A DNA stretch of 64,000 nt from Pleomorphochaeta sp. (GTDB lineage: Bacteria; Spirochaetota; Spirochaetia; Sphaerochaetales; Sphaerochaetaceae). The DNA lies in assembly GCA_028532815.1 (NCBI GenBank), contig JAQQAS010000037.1, positions 62,001 through 126,000 on the forward strand. The letters run 5' to 3'. Under the pieces are notes generated by a model. It was not told where the DNA came from and ran no database searches. It saw only the letters and a list, made by a program, of their open reading frames with translations. Below are positions 45,934-54,752 of this stretch, piece after piece; position 1 is the first letter of the stretch, and the number at the start of each line of letters is the position of its first letter. The position numbers were made by a program, and so were the translations under genes.

Positions 45934-46890
45934 TTATTTTCTTACTAAGTGAAAAGCAAAACCAGAAAATTGTTCTTTGAAATAGCAAACTTTCAATTGA
46001 TTATTATCGTCATAAATATAAGAGTTAGTATCAGGAGTAAAACCCTTATCTTTTAAATATTCAATAGATCTTTCAACATCATTACATCTAAATCCAACAT
46101 GGCCTTTTTTACCACTAAATAAGGTAGGAATTACTTCAACCTTGTCAGAAACAAATGAACTTGATTTACCTCTTTTTAGTTCAAAACCAAATGCACATAA
46201 AGCTTCAATAGTTTTTTCTGAATCTTTATCGTCTTCAATATCAACGTGAGCAAATTCAAAACCTTGAAGTTCTAACATTGCATCTTTACACATTTTAGTA
46301 ATAGTATCCCAATCTTCATTTTCAATTAGGCTAGCTTTAACCATCCAAGAACCACCAGTTGCTAAAACATTTTTAGTTCTTGCATAATCTTGAAGATTTG
46401 ATAGGTTAATACCACCGGTTGGCATAAACATTAGATTTGGGAATGGGCCTGCAAAGTTTTTTAGCATATTAATTCCACCGGAAGCTTCAGCTGGGAAGAA
46501 TTTTAAAACATCAAATCCTCTAGCTAGACCTTTTTCAATATCACTTGGAGTACATACACCAGGAATAATTGGAACATCATTTTCTAAACACCAATCAACT
46601 GTTGCTTCATTGAAGCCAGGAGAAACAATAAATTTAGCACCAGCATTTACAGCTTTTTTTGCTAATTCAACACTAGTAACAGTACCCGCACCTACAAACA
46701 TTGTTGGATACTTTTCGCTAATATTTTTAATACTTTGTTCAGCAGCTGCTGTTCTAAAAGTAACCTCAGCACAATTAATTCCACCATCTAATAAAGCTTT
46801 TGCTAATCCAACAGCTTTATTTGCATCTTCTAATTTAACAACTGGAACAATACCAATATTATGAAGTTTTTTTTTCATTTCTTCAGTCAT
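45934..46890 (-). CDS. eda: KDPG/KHG aldolase fused to a C-terminal VOC-like domain
   Basis: 318 residues from the ATG at 46890, with AAGGAG upstream; a longer frame to 46941 would cover the operator. Residues 1-210 are the class I aldolase Eda: Glu42 and Arg46 in EVTFR, Thr70 in GAGT, and the Schiff-base Lys130 in VLKFFPAEASGG. It splits 2-keto-3-deoxy-6-phosphogluconate into pyruvate and glyceraldehyde-3-phosphate, the last step of uronate breakdown. E. coli Eda is 213 residues; here about 105 more form a glyoxalase/VOC-like unit (HVDI ... HVGFRCNDVERSIEYLKDKGF). It is divergent from kdgK and shares a control region. Confidence 0.9.
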   Translation of the reverse strand: MTEEMKKKLHNIGIVPVVKLEDANKAVGLAKALLDGGINCAEVTFRTAAAEQSIKNISEKYPTMFVGAGTVTSVELAKKAVNAGAKFIVSPGFNEATVDWCLENDVPIIPGVCTPSDIEKGLARGFDVLKFFPAEASGGINMLKNFAGPFPNLMFMPTGGINLSNLQDYARTKNVLATGGSWMVKASLIENEDWDTITKMCKDAMLELQGFEFAHVDIEDDKDSEKTIEALCAFGFELKRGKSSSFVSDKVEVIPTLFSGKKGHVGFRCNDVERSIEYLKDKGFTPDTNSYIYDDNNQLKVCYFKEQFSGFAFHLVRK

Positions 46891-46913
46891 TATTTTCTCC
46901 TTGTTTTCAAAAA

Positions 46914-46975
46914 TGGAACAGTGTTCCAAAAATCTTGACAATTTAAATAATAACCCTTAATATTGAGTTTATCAA
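46914..46975. promoter_or_regulatory. Overlapping divergent eda and kdgK promoters with an IclR/KdgR-type operator
   Basis: Operator TGGAACAGTGTTCCA (46914-46928), flanked by A/T runs. Minus promoter for eda: -35 TTGATA (46970-46975), 17 bp, -10 TATTAT (46947-46952). Plus promoter for kdgK: -35 TTGACA (46935-46940), 17 bp, -10 TAATAT (46958-46963). The two face each other across the same bases. The operator resembles the TGAAACA-N-TGTTTCA core recognised by KdgR of enterobacteria. Confidence 0.72.
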
Positions 46976-47014
46976 GAGTAAAGTTTAAGAAAATTAAACA
47001 TTTGGGGAGGAACC

Positions 47015-48052
47015 ATGGGCAATAAGTTTATTAGCTTCGGTGAAATCATGTTGAGACTTAGAAGCGAAGAGCATGAGAGATTATTTCAAACAAAGAGATT
47101 AGAAGCAACTTTCGGTGGCGGAGAAGCTAACGTAGCTGTTTCATTATCAATTTTAGGTAAAGATGCAAAATTTGTAACAGCACTACCTAATAACGCAGTA
47201 GGTGAAGCGGCAACTAGAGAACTAAAAAAATATGATGTTGATACATCTGATATCGTTTTAACACAAGATGGAAGAGTTGGTATTTACTTTATTGAAACAG
47301 GTGCAAACCAAAGACCTTCCTCAGTTGTATATGATAGAGCAAACAGTTCTATTGCTTTAGCAAAAGCTAGTGATTTCAATTTTAAAGAAATTTTCAAAGA
47401 TGCAGCTTGGTTCCATATTACAGGTATTACACCAGCTTTAAGTCAAAGTGCAGCAGATTGTGCTCTTGAAGCTATGAAGTGTGCAAAAGAATGTGGCCTA
47501 ACAGTTTCTATCGATTTAAATTATAGAAAGAAATTATGGAAATATGGCAAGAGTGCACCAGAGGTAATGAGAGGATTAGTTCCTTATGCTGATGTTGTAA
47601 TTGCAAATGAAGAAGATGTTCAAAAATGTCTAGGTATTGAAGCAGATAGTGATGTAACTTCAGGTGAATTAGATACTAGTGTTTATCAAGCCTTAGCACA
47701 AAAAGTAAAAGATCAATTCCCTAATGTACAAAAAGTAGCAATTACTTTAAGAGAAAGTAAAAGTGCTGATAGAAATGGTTGGTCAGCAGCTCTTTTAGGT
47801 ACTACAGGTTTCTATGTTTCAAGACATTATGAAATTACTGATATAATTGATAGAGTTGGAGGAGGAGATTCCTTCTCAGCAGGAATTATTTATGGTTTAA
47901 GTGAATATAGTGATGATGAAGAGTATGCTCTAAACTTCGCTGTAGCAGCTTCATGTTTAAAACACTCCATAAATGGTGACTTTAATTTAGCTAGAAAAAA
48001 TGAAGTTGAAGCCTTATGCAAGGGTGATGGATCAGGCAGAGTTCAACGATAA
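47015..48052 (+). CDS. kdgK: 2-keto-3-deoxygluconate kinase (PfkB family)
   Basis: 345 residues after GGGGAGGAACC. PfkB landmarks: FGEIMLRL at the start, [26 protein letters not shown], and the C-terminal anion hole and catalytic base [14 protein letters not shown] (Asp). Length and the [15 protein letters not shown] block fit KDG kinase. It phosphorylates KDG to KDPG, the substrate of Eda encoded divergently. Together they finish degradation of uronates released by the GH2 and GH88 enzymes. Confidence 0.93.
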   Translation: MGNKFISFGEIMLRLRSEEHERLFQTKRLEATFGGGEANVAVSLSILGKDAKFVTALPNNAVGEAATRELKKYDVDTSDIVLTQDGRVGIYFIETGANQRPSSVVYDRANSSIALAKASDFNFKEIFKDAAWFHITGITPALSQSAADCALEAMKCAKECGLTVSIDLNYRKKLWKYGKSAPEVMRGLVPYADVVIANEEDVQKCLGIEADSDVTSGELDTSVYQALAQKVKDQFPNVQKVAITLRESKSADRNGWSAALLGTTGFYVSRHYEITDIIDRVGGGDSFSAGIIYGLSEYSDDEEYALNFAVAASCLKHSINGDFNLARKNEVEALCKGDGSGRVQR

Positions 48053-48073
48053 GTCATTTTTGTTATTTGTTTT

Positions 48074-48114
48074 CTCCATATTATTTAATTATTAGATAAT
48101 ATGGAGTTTTTTTT
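48074..48114. terminator. kdgK terminator
   Basis: CTCCATATTAT (48074-48084) pairs with ATAATATGGAG (48096-48106), followed by eight T's on the plus strand. Confidence 0.88.
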
Positions 48115-48127
48115 ACTATTAACTTAA

Positions 48128-48886
48128 CTATTTTTCAAATCCAAGTTGTGCTGAGATTTTATCACAAGTTGAAACAATCTTTTCAACTACTTCTTCTTTA
48201 TTTTTTTCTTTAAATCTAAAAATGGGCCAAGATACACTTAGAGCAGCAACGACTTTTCCACTAAAGTCTCGAATACTCGCTCCTATACAGGTAATTCCTT
48301 CTTCATGTTCTTGATCATCTTCTCCCCATCCTTGTTTTTTTATTACTTCTAATTGTGAAGAAAGTTCTTCTTTAGTTAAAGTGTTTTTAGTGAAGGGGAT
48401 AAATTGGGTATTGTTTATATAGTCTTTAATTTCATCTTTATCTAGGTCACTTAATAGGTTTTTGCCAATAGCCGTACAATATAAAGGAATTCTTTTTCCA
48501 ACTCTTGAGTACATTCTAATTGTATATGAGGATTCCCTTTTTAAAATATAAACAGCATGGTCTTCATCAAGAATTCCCATATGAACCGTTTCTTTAAAAT
48601 AACTACATAATTCATCAACAAATGGAACAGCAACATCAATTAAATTCATATGAGATAAACTATTTGAACCAATACTAAACATTTTCAAGGTTAGGCTATA
48701 TAAATCATTGTTATCTTTATAAACATAGCCTAAGGAAATCAATGAATTTAAGAATCTTAATAAAGTTGGTTTTGGAAGATTAGTTTTTTTAGCAAGTTGT
48801 TCTAGGTTTATTTTTTTTATTTTTGACAAAGTTTCTAGAATTACTATTGTTCTGTTTACAGCGCTCAGTTGCATCTTATTATCCAT
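48128..48886 (-). CDS. IclR-family regulator, likely KdgR-like
   Basis: 252 residues: winged helix-turn-helix (about 8-62, INLEQLAKKTNLPKPTLLRFLNSLISLGYV) and the IclR effector domain (about 75-250, VHMGILDEDHAVYILKRESS ... CTAIGKNLLSDLDKDEI ... GEDDQEHEEGITCIGASIRD). KdgR proteins of this family respond to KDG. It lies next to kdgK, convergent with it, and the eda-kdgK control region has a palindrome of KdgR type, so it is the probable repressor there. Confidence 0.9.
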   Translation of the reverse strand: MDNKMQLSAVNRTIVILETLSKIKKINLEQLAKKTNLPKPTLLRFLNSLISLGYVYKDNNDLYSLTLKMFSIGSNSLSHMNLIDVAVPFVDELCSYFKETVHMGILDEDHAVYILKRESSYTIRMYSRVGKRIPLYCTAIGKNLLSDLDKDEIKDYINNTQFIPFTKNTLTKEELSSQLEVIKKQGWGEDDQEHEEGITCIGASIRDFSGKVVAALSVSWPIFRFKEKNKEEVVEKIVSTCDKISAQLGFEK

Positions 48887-49083
48887 TATTTTTCTCTCTC
48901 ATTGTGTTTTATATAGTATATATTATTTTATAAATGTGTACAAAGTATAACTAAATATATCATTTAGTTAAATATATATTTTTAATTAAGAATATCTCAG
49001 AATTAATTATTATTTATACTTCAGTAATATTTCTTTTTTAGTTTATAATATGAATAAATATTTGAATTTAAATGGAGTAATTA

Positions 49084-49650
49084 ATGTCTTTAGTAACAAA
49101 ATTAGCATTAGGTGATAGTTTAAAAAATCTTCTTAAACTTAAAACTCTTGATAAAATAACTATACAAGAAATTGTTGATGAATGTGGACTAAATAGACAA
49201 TCCTTTTATTATCATTTTTCAAATATATATGATTTAGTTGCATTTACATTTGCTAAAGATGTGGAAGAAAACTTAGAAGACAAAGTTAACTATGATGACT
49301 GGAAAGAAGGGTTCTTAGTTGTTTTAGATTATTGTAGAGACAATTCTATTATTATGTATAATTTGTATCATAGTCGAGGTAAATCTATTATTGAAGAAGG
49401 GCTAAAAAACTATGTAACAAAATTATTACTTAGAGTTATAGATTTGGAGATAGAAGAATTAGATATAACTGTTTCAAATAAAGATAAACAATTCATAGCT
49501 AATTATAATATGTTTGCTTTTGTTGGATTAGTGATGCTTTGGATAGATTCGAATATGGAAGAGGAGCCAAAATTGTTAATTGAGAGGATAAATATATTAA
49601 TAAAAGGTGATTTTAAAAAAGCTTTATATGCTTTTTCTTCAATTAATTGA
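49084..49650 (+). CDS. TetR/AcrR-family regulator (DhaS-like)
   Basis: 188 residues. N-terminal helix-turn-helix at about 22-52 (ITIQEIVDECGLNRQSFYYHFSNIYDLV), the C-terminal domain resembles the TetR_C_8 group that includes DhaS. It precedes oleate hydratase with its own terminator between them, so it may control that gene in response to fatty acids (inference). GGAG lies before the ATG. Confidence 0.85.
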   Translation: MSLVTKLALGDSLKNLLKLKTLDKITIQEIVDECGLNRQSFYYHFSNIYDLVAFTFAKDVEENLEDKVNYDDWKEGFLVVLDYCRDNSIIMYNLYHSRGKSIIEEGLKNYVTKLLLRVIDLEIEELDITVSNKDKQFIANYNMFAFVGLVMLWIDSNMEEEPKLLIERINILIKGDFKKALYAFSSIN

Positions 49651-49687
49651 TTATACATTTTAACGTATATGTCAAAATTTTAACCAC

Positions 49688-49712
49688 TCCACATTAATTG
49701 TGGATTTTTTTT
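49688..49712 (+). terminator. Terminator between tetR-type gene and ohyA
   Basis: TCCACA (49688-49693) pairs with TGTGGA (49699-49704), followed by TTTTTTTT. Confidence 0.8.
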
Positions 49713-49762
49713 AACATCTATTAAACATACCTTTTAATTAAATCTAGTTTAGGAGGATTTAT

Positions 49763-51535
49763 ATGTTTTATAGTAAAGGTAATTTTGAAGCTTTCTCAAC
49801 ACCTGAGAAACCAAAAGATGTTGAAAAAAAATCTGCTTACATTGTAGGAGCTGGACTTGCATCCCTATCTGCGGCTTGTTTTTTAATTAGAGATGGTCAA
49901 ATGAACGGATCTAATATTCATATTTTTGAAGAAATGGATATTGCAGGTGGTGCTTGTGATGGTATTCATAATAGTGAAAAAGGTTTTGTTATTAGAGGCG
50001 GAAGGGAAATGGAAGAACATTTTGAATGCCTTTGGGACTTGTTTAGATCAATCCCTTCTTTAGAAACTGAAGGAATTTCAGTTTTAGATGAATTTAATAG
50101 ATTAAATAAAAAAGATCCAAACTTTTCACTAATGAGAGCTACTGTAAATAGAGGAGAAGATGCTAAAACTAATAATAAGTTTGGGTTAAGTGAAAAAGGC
50201 TCTAAAGAATTAATGAATTTATTTTTCACTCCTGAAGAAGAATTAGATGGTAAAGATATTGAAGATTATTTAAGTGATGAATTCTTTAATTCTAATTTTT
50301 GGTTATATTGGAGAACTATGTTCGCCTTTGAGCAATGGCATTCTGCTATAGAAATGAAAAGATATATCCAAAGATTTATTCATCATATTGGTGGACTTCC
50401 TGATTTTACTGCTCTAAAATTTACAAAATATAATCAGTATGAATCTTTGATTATGCCTCTCTTAAGTTATTTAGAAAAACATGATGTTGATTTTCAATAT
50501 AATGCAACTGTATCTAATGTAATTGTAGAAAATATAAATGGTGAGAAGGTAGCAAAGGAATTTATTTATACTCAAAATAATGAGGATAAAAAAATCTCTT
50601 TAACAAGTGATGATTTAGTTTTTGTTACAAATGGTAGCTGTACTGAAAATGCTTCACTAGGAGATCAAAATACAGCTCCTAAATTTGATTCATCAATAAA
50701 AGGTTGTTGGAAATTATGGGAAAATATTGCATCACAAGATCCTGAATTTGGTAACCCAAAAGTATTTTGTAGTGATACTGAAAAATCTAATTGGGAATCT
50801 TGTACAGTAACGACTTTAGATAATAAAATTCCACCATATATAGAAAAGGTTTGTAAGAGAGATCCTTTTTCAGGAAAAGTTGTAACTGGAGGTATTATTA
50901 GCTGTAAAGATTCATCTTGGTTGATGAGTTATACTTTAAACAGACAACCACACTTTTCTAAACAACCCAAAGATCAGTTAGTAGTTTGGGTATATGGTTT
51001 ATTTACAGACGTCCCTGGTGATTATATTAAAAAACCAATGAGAGAATGTACTGGGGTTGAAATAACACAAGAGTGGTTATATCACCTTGGAGTACCAATT
51101 GATCAAATTGATGATATGGCAAAAAATAGTGCAAATTCAGTTCCTTGTATGATGCCATATATTACAGCTTTCTTTATGCCTAGAAAAGCTGGAGATAGAC
51201 CTTTAGTTGTTCCAAATAATTGTAAAAACTTAGCCTTCATTGGTCAATTTGCTGAAACTCCTAGAGACACAGTATTTACAACAGAATATTCAGTTAGAAC
51301 TGCAATGGAAGCTGTTTACACTTTATTAGATGTAGATAGAGGTGTTCCAGAAGTATTTGGCTCTCTATATGATCTTAGAGTTTTATTGGATTCATCTGTT
51401 AAAATGTTAGACGGTGAATCACCATTAAAAACATTAGATTTAAATCTAAAGCAAAAAATGGCACTTAAGAAAGTTATGGCAAGAATTCAAGGTAGTGATA
51501 TTGAAAAGTTGTTAAAAGAATATAAGGTTATATAA
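49763..51535 (+). CDS. ohyA: Oleate hydratase (myosin-cross-reactive antigen family)
   Basis: 590 residues, the usual length. FAD site IVGAGLASLSAACFLIRDG (27-45), flexible loop RGGREMEEHFECLWDLF (78-94). Glu82 and Tyr201 sit at the same numbers as the catalytic residues I recall for Staphylococcus aureus OhyA. It adds water to the cis-9 double bond of free oleate or palmitoleate, giving 10-hydroxy acids, and protects against host antimicrobial fatty acids. AGGAGGATTTAT precedes the ATG. Found in many gut bacteria; suggests exposure to host or dietary lipids. Confidence 0.95.
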   Translation: MFYSKGNFEAFSTPEKPKDVEKKSAYIVGAGLASLSAACFLIRDGQMNGSNIHIFEEMDIAGGACDGIHNSEKGFVIRGGREMEEHFECLWDLFRSIPSLETEGISVLDEFNRLNKKDPNFSLMRATVNRGEDAKTNNKFGLSEKGSKELMNLFFTPEEELDGKDIEDYLSDEFFNSNFWLYWRTMFAFEQWHSAIEMKRYIQRFIHHIGGLPDFTALKFTKYNQYESLIMPLLSYLEKHDVDFQYNATVSNVIVENINGEKVAKEFIYTQNNEDKKISLTSDDLVFVTNGSCTENASLGDQNTAPKFDSSIKGCWKLWENIASQDPEFGNPKVFCSDTEKSNWESCTVTTLDNKIPPYIEKVCKRDPFSGKVVTGGIISCKDSSWLMSYTLNRQPHFSKQPKDQLVVWVYGLFTDVPGDYIKKPMRECTGVEITQEWLYHLGVPIDQIDDMAKNSANSVPCMMPYITAFFMPRKAGDRPLVVPNNCKNLAFIGQFAETPRDTVFTTEYSVRTAMEAVYTLLDVDRGVPEVFGSLYDLRVLLDSSVKMLDGESPLKTLDLNLKQKMALKKVMARIQGSDIEKLLKEYKVI

Positions 51536-51556
51536 TTAATAAAAAAGAAAAATTAA

Positions 51557-51598
51557 TTGCTAAGGTTTTAACTGCGTGTAGAATCTTAGCAACTTTTA
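51557..51598 (+). terminator. ohyA terminator
   Basis: TTGCTAAG (51557-51564) pairs with CTTAGCAA (51585-51592), extended by G-U/A-U pairs into the loop, then CTTTTA. Confidence 0.65.
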
Positions 51599-51738
51599 TA
51601 TTCATTAGATATTAAGAATTTAGTCATATGTTATTTCTTTTAATTTTACAAATAATGATTAATATTTCTTTATCTGTAAAATTAACAAGATAGAAAGTTA
51701 ATTATATTAGGTAGTATAAAAATCTATTATAAAAAAAC

Positions 51739-51771
51739 TTGACACGAGTCAATACTAATGTTAGCATTAGT
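51739..51771 (+). promoter_or_regulatory. Promoter and two operators of the first LacI gene
   Basis: -35 TTGACA (51739-51744), 17 bp, -10 TAGCAT (51762-51767). The -35 is part of the palindrome TTGACACGAGTCAA (51739-51752), and the -10 is inside ACTAATG-TTAG-CATTAGT (51754-51771). The ACACGAGT core recurs before the binding-protein gene at 52781-52802, indicating autoregulation plus operon control. Confidence 0.65.
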
Positions 51772-51794
51772 CTAACAAAAGGAGAAATGTTGTT

Positions 51795-52766
51795 TTGGCT
51801 TCTAGAAAAGATGTAGCAAAATTAGCGGGTGTTTCACCTGCGAGTGTTTCATATTATGTTAATAAGAATGGCTACGTAAGTAAAAAAACTGGTGATAAAA
51901 TTCAAAAAGCTATTGATGAATTACAATATGTACCTAACCAAATAGCTAGAAGCTTAAAAATCAAAAATACAAAACAATTATTATTTTTATGCAATGATAT
52001 AAGAAACCCTTTTTATTCACAATTAGTTTATAGAGCAACTAAATCAGCTGCTAATCTTGGTTATACTATATTGTTCTCATCTGTTGTGGATAATGAAGAT
52101 TATATAAATAAAATATTAAGCTATCAAGTTAGTGGTGTTTTTGCTTCAAATAATAAAATGGATGTAAAACAAATAAATAAAATAGCAAAGGCACAAGTAC
52201 CTGTGGTTCTATTAAGAGACTTAGATTGGGATGACTTAGATTCAAGTGTTTCTTTGATTAAAGTGGATTTTTCCTCAATAATGAAAGAAATTGTTACACA
52301 TTTAACAGAAAATGGGTGTGATTCTATTCATTATATTTCTAGCTCTTCAATTAATAATTTAGATGCAAAGGCTATTTCTTTTATTAATGCGATGAAAGGT
52401 AAGTCTTTTTCTATTATTGAGAAGGTATCAGCAACTAAAGAAGCACATGATACAATATATAATACTTATAAGGAAAAAGAAGATTTTCCATCAAGTTTTG
52501 TTTGTACAAATGATGCTGTAGCTTTAGGTTGTATCAGAGCGGTAATTGATAGAGGATTAAGGGTTCCTGAAGATGTTAAAGTTGTAGGTTTTGATAATAC
52601 AAATATATCACAGTATTCTAACCCTGAAATTTCAACGGTGGATATAGATAGTGAGGCAATAGGTGATTTCGCAGTTAATATTCTATTAGATAAAATTAAT
52701 GGTAAAAAAAGAGATCACAAAAAAATAATTCCTAGATTAATTGTACGAAAATCGTCAATGAAATAA
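51795..52766 (+). CDS. LacI-family regulator of the NitT/TauT-sulfatase unit
   Basis: 323 residues from a TTG at 51795 with AAGGAG eight bases upstream; the nearby ATG at 51787 is out of frame. Helix-turn-helix MASRKDVAKLAGVSPASVSYYVNKNGYVS, then hinge NQIARSLK and a sugar-binding-protein-like effector domain. A Tyr replaces the usual Arg after VS in the recognition helix, as in the second LacI protein at 63333. It probably represses itself and the importer downstream. Confidence 0.9.
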   Translation: MASRKDVAKLAGVSPASVSYYVNKNGYVSKKTGDKIQKAIDELQYVPNQIARSLKIKNTKQLLFLCNDIRNPFYSQLVYRATKSAANLGYTILFSSVVDNEDYINKILSYQVSGVFASNNKMDVKQINKIAKAQVPVVLLRDLDWDDLDSSVSLIKVDFSSIMKEIVTHLTENGCDSIHYISSSSINNLDAKAISFINAMKGKSFSIIEKVSATKEAHDTIYNTYKEKEDFPSSFVCTNDAVALGCIRAVIDRGLRVPEDVKVVGFDNTNISQYSNPEISTVDIDSEAIGDFAVNILLDKINGKKRDHKKIIPRLIVRKSSMK

Positions 52767-52802
52767 AATTTTTTTATATTAATATTTACTCGTGTAAATA
52801 TT
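52741..52802 (+). promoter_or_regulatory. Importer promoter and LacI operator
   Basis: A perfect palindrome AATATTTAC-TCGT-GTAAATATT (52781-52802) lies just after a weak -35 TTGTAC (52741-52746) and a good -10 TAAAAT (52764-52769) spaced 17 bp, so a bound repressor would block the start. The core, read on the minus strand, is ACACGAGT. Confidence 0.55.
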
Positions 52803-52816
52803 TAAATGGAGGTAGT

Positions 52817-53881
52817 ATGAAAAAAAGCGCAATAAGATTTATTGTTACTTTTTCGGCTGTTTGTTTAATGAGTTTCTCATTATTCGCACAGGGGCAAGGT
52901 GAAAAAGGGGATGCAGTCGGTGAAAATGGTCGTCCTTTAATTAGGGTTGGAGCTATGGCATATTATTTGAGCGTTCCACTACAAGTAATTCAAGATGAAA
53001 AGCTAGATGAGAAATATAATTTTGATTTAGATATTATTGATTTCCCTTCAGGTGGACCAATGGCAGAGGCTTTAGGTGCAGGTGAATGGGATATTGGACC
53101 TATTGGTGCAGGTGGTATGGTTGCAATTCCAAGATATAATGCAATGTTAATTGCAGATATTGAAACTACAATGGACGGAGCTTGGATTTTAGCAAGACCT
53201 GATAGTGATATTGTAAAAGCTGGTAATACTTTGAACGATTATCCTAATGTAATTGGTGATAAGAAATCAATTGAAGGGAAAACTATGCTTGGTACAGTAG
53301 GTAATATTTCACATTATATGGGATTAGATTATTTATCTAAATTTGATCTAGGAATGGAAGATGTTAATTTTATTCACATGGAAACAGCTCAAATATATAC
53401 AGCTTTTGTAGCTGGAAATGGTGATTTAGCATGTTTAGGTTCTCCTTCTGCAGCAATGAAATTAGTTGATCAAGGTTATGTTAGAGTTGGGGGTCTAGCT
53501 CAACAAGATAAATCACAACAAGATGCTATGCTTGTAAGCGAAGATTTCTATAATAATCATTATGATACAACTGTTAATTTTATGAAAGCATGGTACGAAG
53601 CTTGTGATAAGTTAAACGCAGATGAAGACTATGAATTTGAAATGGTAAAAAAATTCTATACTAACAGTGGTAGAACAGATTTTGATGATGCTGGAGTTAG
53701 ACAAGAATGTGAATTCAATAAATATAATGATTCTTCAACAGCTCTAAACGGTGAAGTTGGTAAATGGATGAAGGGCTTAATCCAATTCTATGTAGATAAT
53801 GGAAGTATGGATAAGAGTGTTATAGAAGCTATGAATACAAATATCAAAAAAGATGTAGTCAGAGATGCTTTAACAAAATAA
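52817..53881 (+). CDS. NitT/TauT-type ABC binding protein
   Basis: 354 residues with a signal peptide ending LFAQGQG. The fold is that of SsuA/TauA/ThiY-like binding proteins (LIRVGAMAYYLSVPLQVIQDEKLDEKYNFDLDIIDFPSGGPMAEALGAGEWDIGPIGAGG). These bind sulfonates, nitrate, aromatic or pyrimidine compounds; here a sulfate ester is suggested by the sulfatase at the operon end. GGAGG precedes the ATG and a LacI-type operator lies upstream. A hairpin follows the stop. Confidence 0.88.
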   Translation: MKKSAIRFIVTFSAVCLMSFSLFAQGQGEKGDAVGENGRPLIRVGAMAYYLSVPLQVIQDEKLDEKYNFDLDIIDFPSGGPMAEALGAGEWDIGPIGAGGMVAIPRYNAMLIADIETTMDGAWILARPDSDIVKAGNTLNDYPNVIGDKKSIEGKTMLGTVGNISHYMGLDYLSKFDLGMEDVNFIHMETAQIYTAFVAGNGDLACLGSPSAAMKLVDQGYVRVGGLAQQDKSQQDAMLVSEDFYNNHYDTTVNFMKAWYEACDKLNADEDYEFEMVKKFYTNSGRTDFDDAGVRQECEFNKYNDSSTALNGEVGKWMKGLIQFYVDNGSMDKSVIEAMNTNIKKDVVRDALTK

Positions 53882-53887
53882 TTAAAT

Positions 53888-53915
53888 GACCTAGAGGGAC
53901 CACAACCTCTAGGTC
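53888..53915 (+). terminator. Hairpin between binding protein and permeases
   Basis: GACCTAGAGG (53888-53897) pairs with CCTCTAGGTC (53906-53915). No T-run follows, so it may stabilise the upstream message more than terminate. Confidence 0.7.
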
Positions 53916-53969
53916 TTATAAGAATGTTGTAGATTATTAATCTTTATAATAATAAAAAGTAGGTAGAAA

Positions 53970-54752
53970 ATGAAAAATAGATTATCTGACAATAAATACA
54001 AAATGATAGCGTTTATTAATATTGTAGTAGTTATTACTGTTTGGTATTTATTATCAGAAGTATTTCAAGTATTTAGAAATGGAATGCTTCCAGGGCCTAA
54101 TGTAATATTGGAAACATTTATTTCAAAATTAAATTCAAAATCTCCAGATGGTAATACTTTATTAGTTCATATTGTTTCATCTTTAACTGTTGTAATTACT
54201 GGCTATATTATTGGAGTAGTTATTGGATTGCCAACAGGAATATTTATGGCATGGTATAGGCCTATAGATTATTTAGTTAGACCCGTTTTTGATTTTTTAA
54301 GATGTATCCCTGGTTTAGCTTGGATTCCGGTTATTACAGTTTGGCTTGGAATAGACTTAAAAGCAAAGGCTGCAATTATTTTTGTAAATGTTTTTGTTGG
54401 AACTGTTGTTAATGTTTATTCAGGAATAAAGCAAACAGATCAAGTTAAAATTTGGGTCGCTCAAATATTTGGAGCTAGTCACTTTGAAATTTTAAAAAGA
54501 GTTGCCTTACCATCAGCTTTACCATATATATTCACAGGTTTGAAAGTTTCATTAGGAATGGCTTGGCTTGGAATTATAGCTGCTGAATTATTGGCTGCAC
54601 AATCTGGTCTTGGATATATGATTCAAGTAGCAAGAAATTTTGGAAGAGCGGATTTAGTTATAGTTGGGATGCTAACTATTGGTTTAATTGGTGCATTTTT
54701 AACATATCTTCTTGAAAAAGTAGAACATATATTTGTAAAGGGAAGAAATTAA
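53970..54752 (+). CDS. NitT/TauT-type ABC permease (first)
   Basis: 260 residues, six membrane segments, SsuC/TauC type. FLRCIPGLAWIPVITVWLGI and the ATPase-contact loop FGASHFEILKRVALPSALPYIFTGLKVSLGMAWLGIIAAEL are typical. It shares one base with a second, different permease gene, so the channel is probably a heterodimer; most systems of this class use one permease gene. Confidence 0.92.
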   Translation: MKNRLSDNKYKMIAFINIVVVITVWYLLSEVFQVFRNGMLPGPNVILETFISKLNSKSPDGNTLLVHIVSSLTVVITGYIIGVVIGLPTGIFMAWYRPIDYLVRPVFDFLRCIPGLAWIPVITVWLGIDLKAKAAIIFVNVFVGTVVNVYSGIKQTDQVKIWVAQIFGASHFEILKRVALPSALPYIFTGLKVSLGMAWLGIIAAELLAAQSGLGYMIQVARNFGRADLVIVGMLTIGLIGAFLTYLLEKVEHIFVKGRN

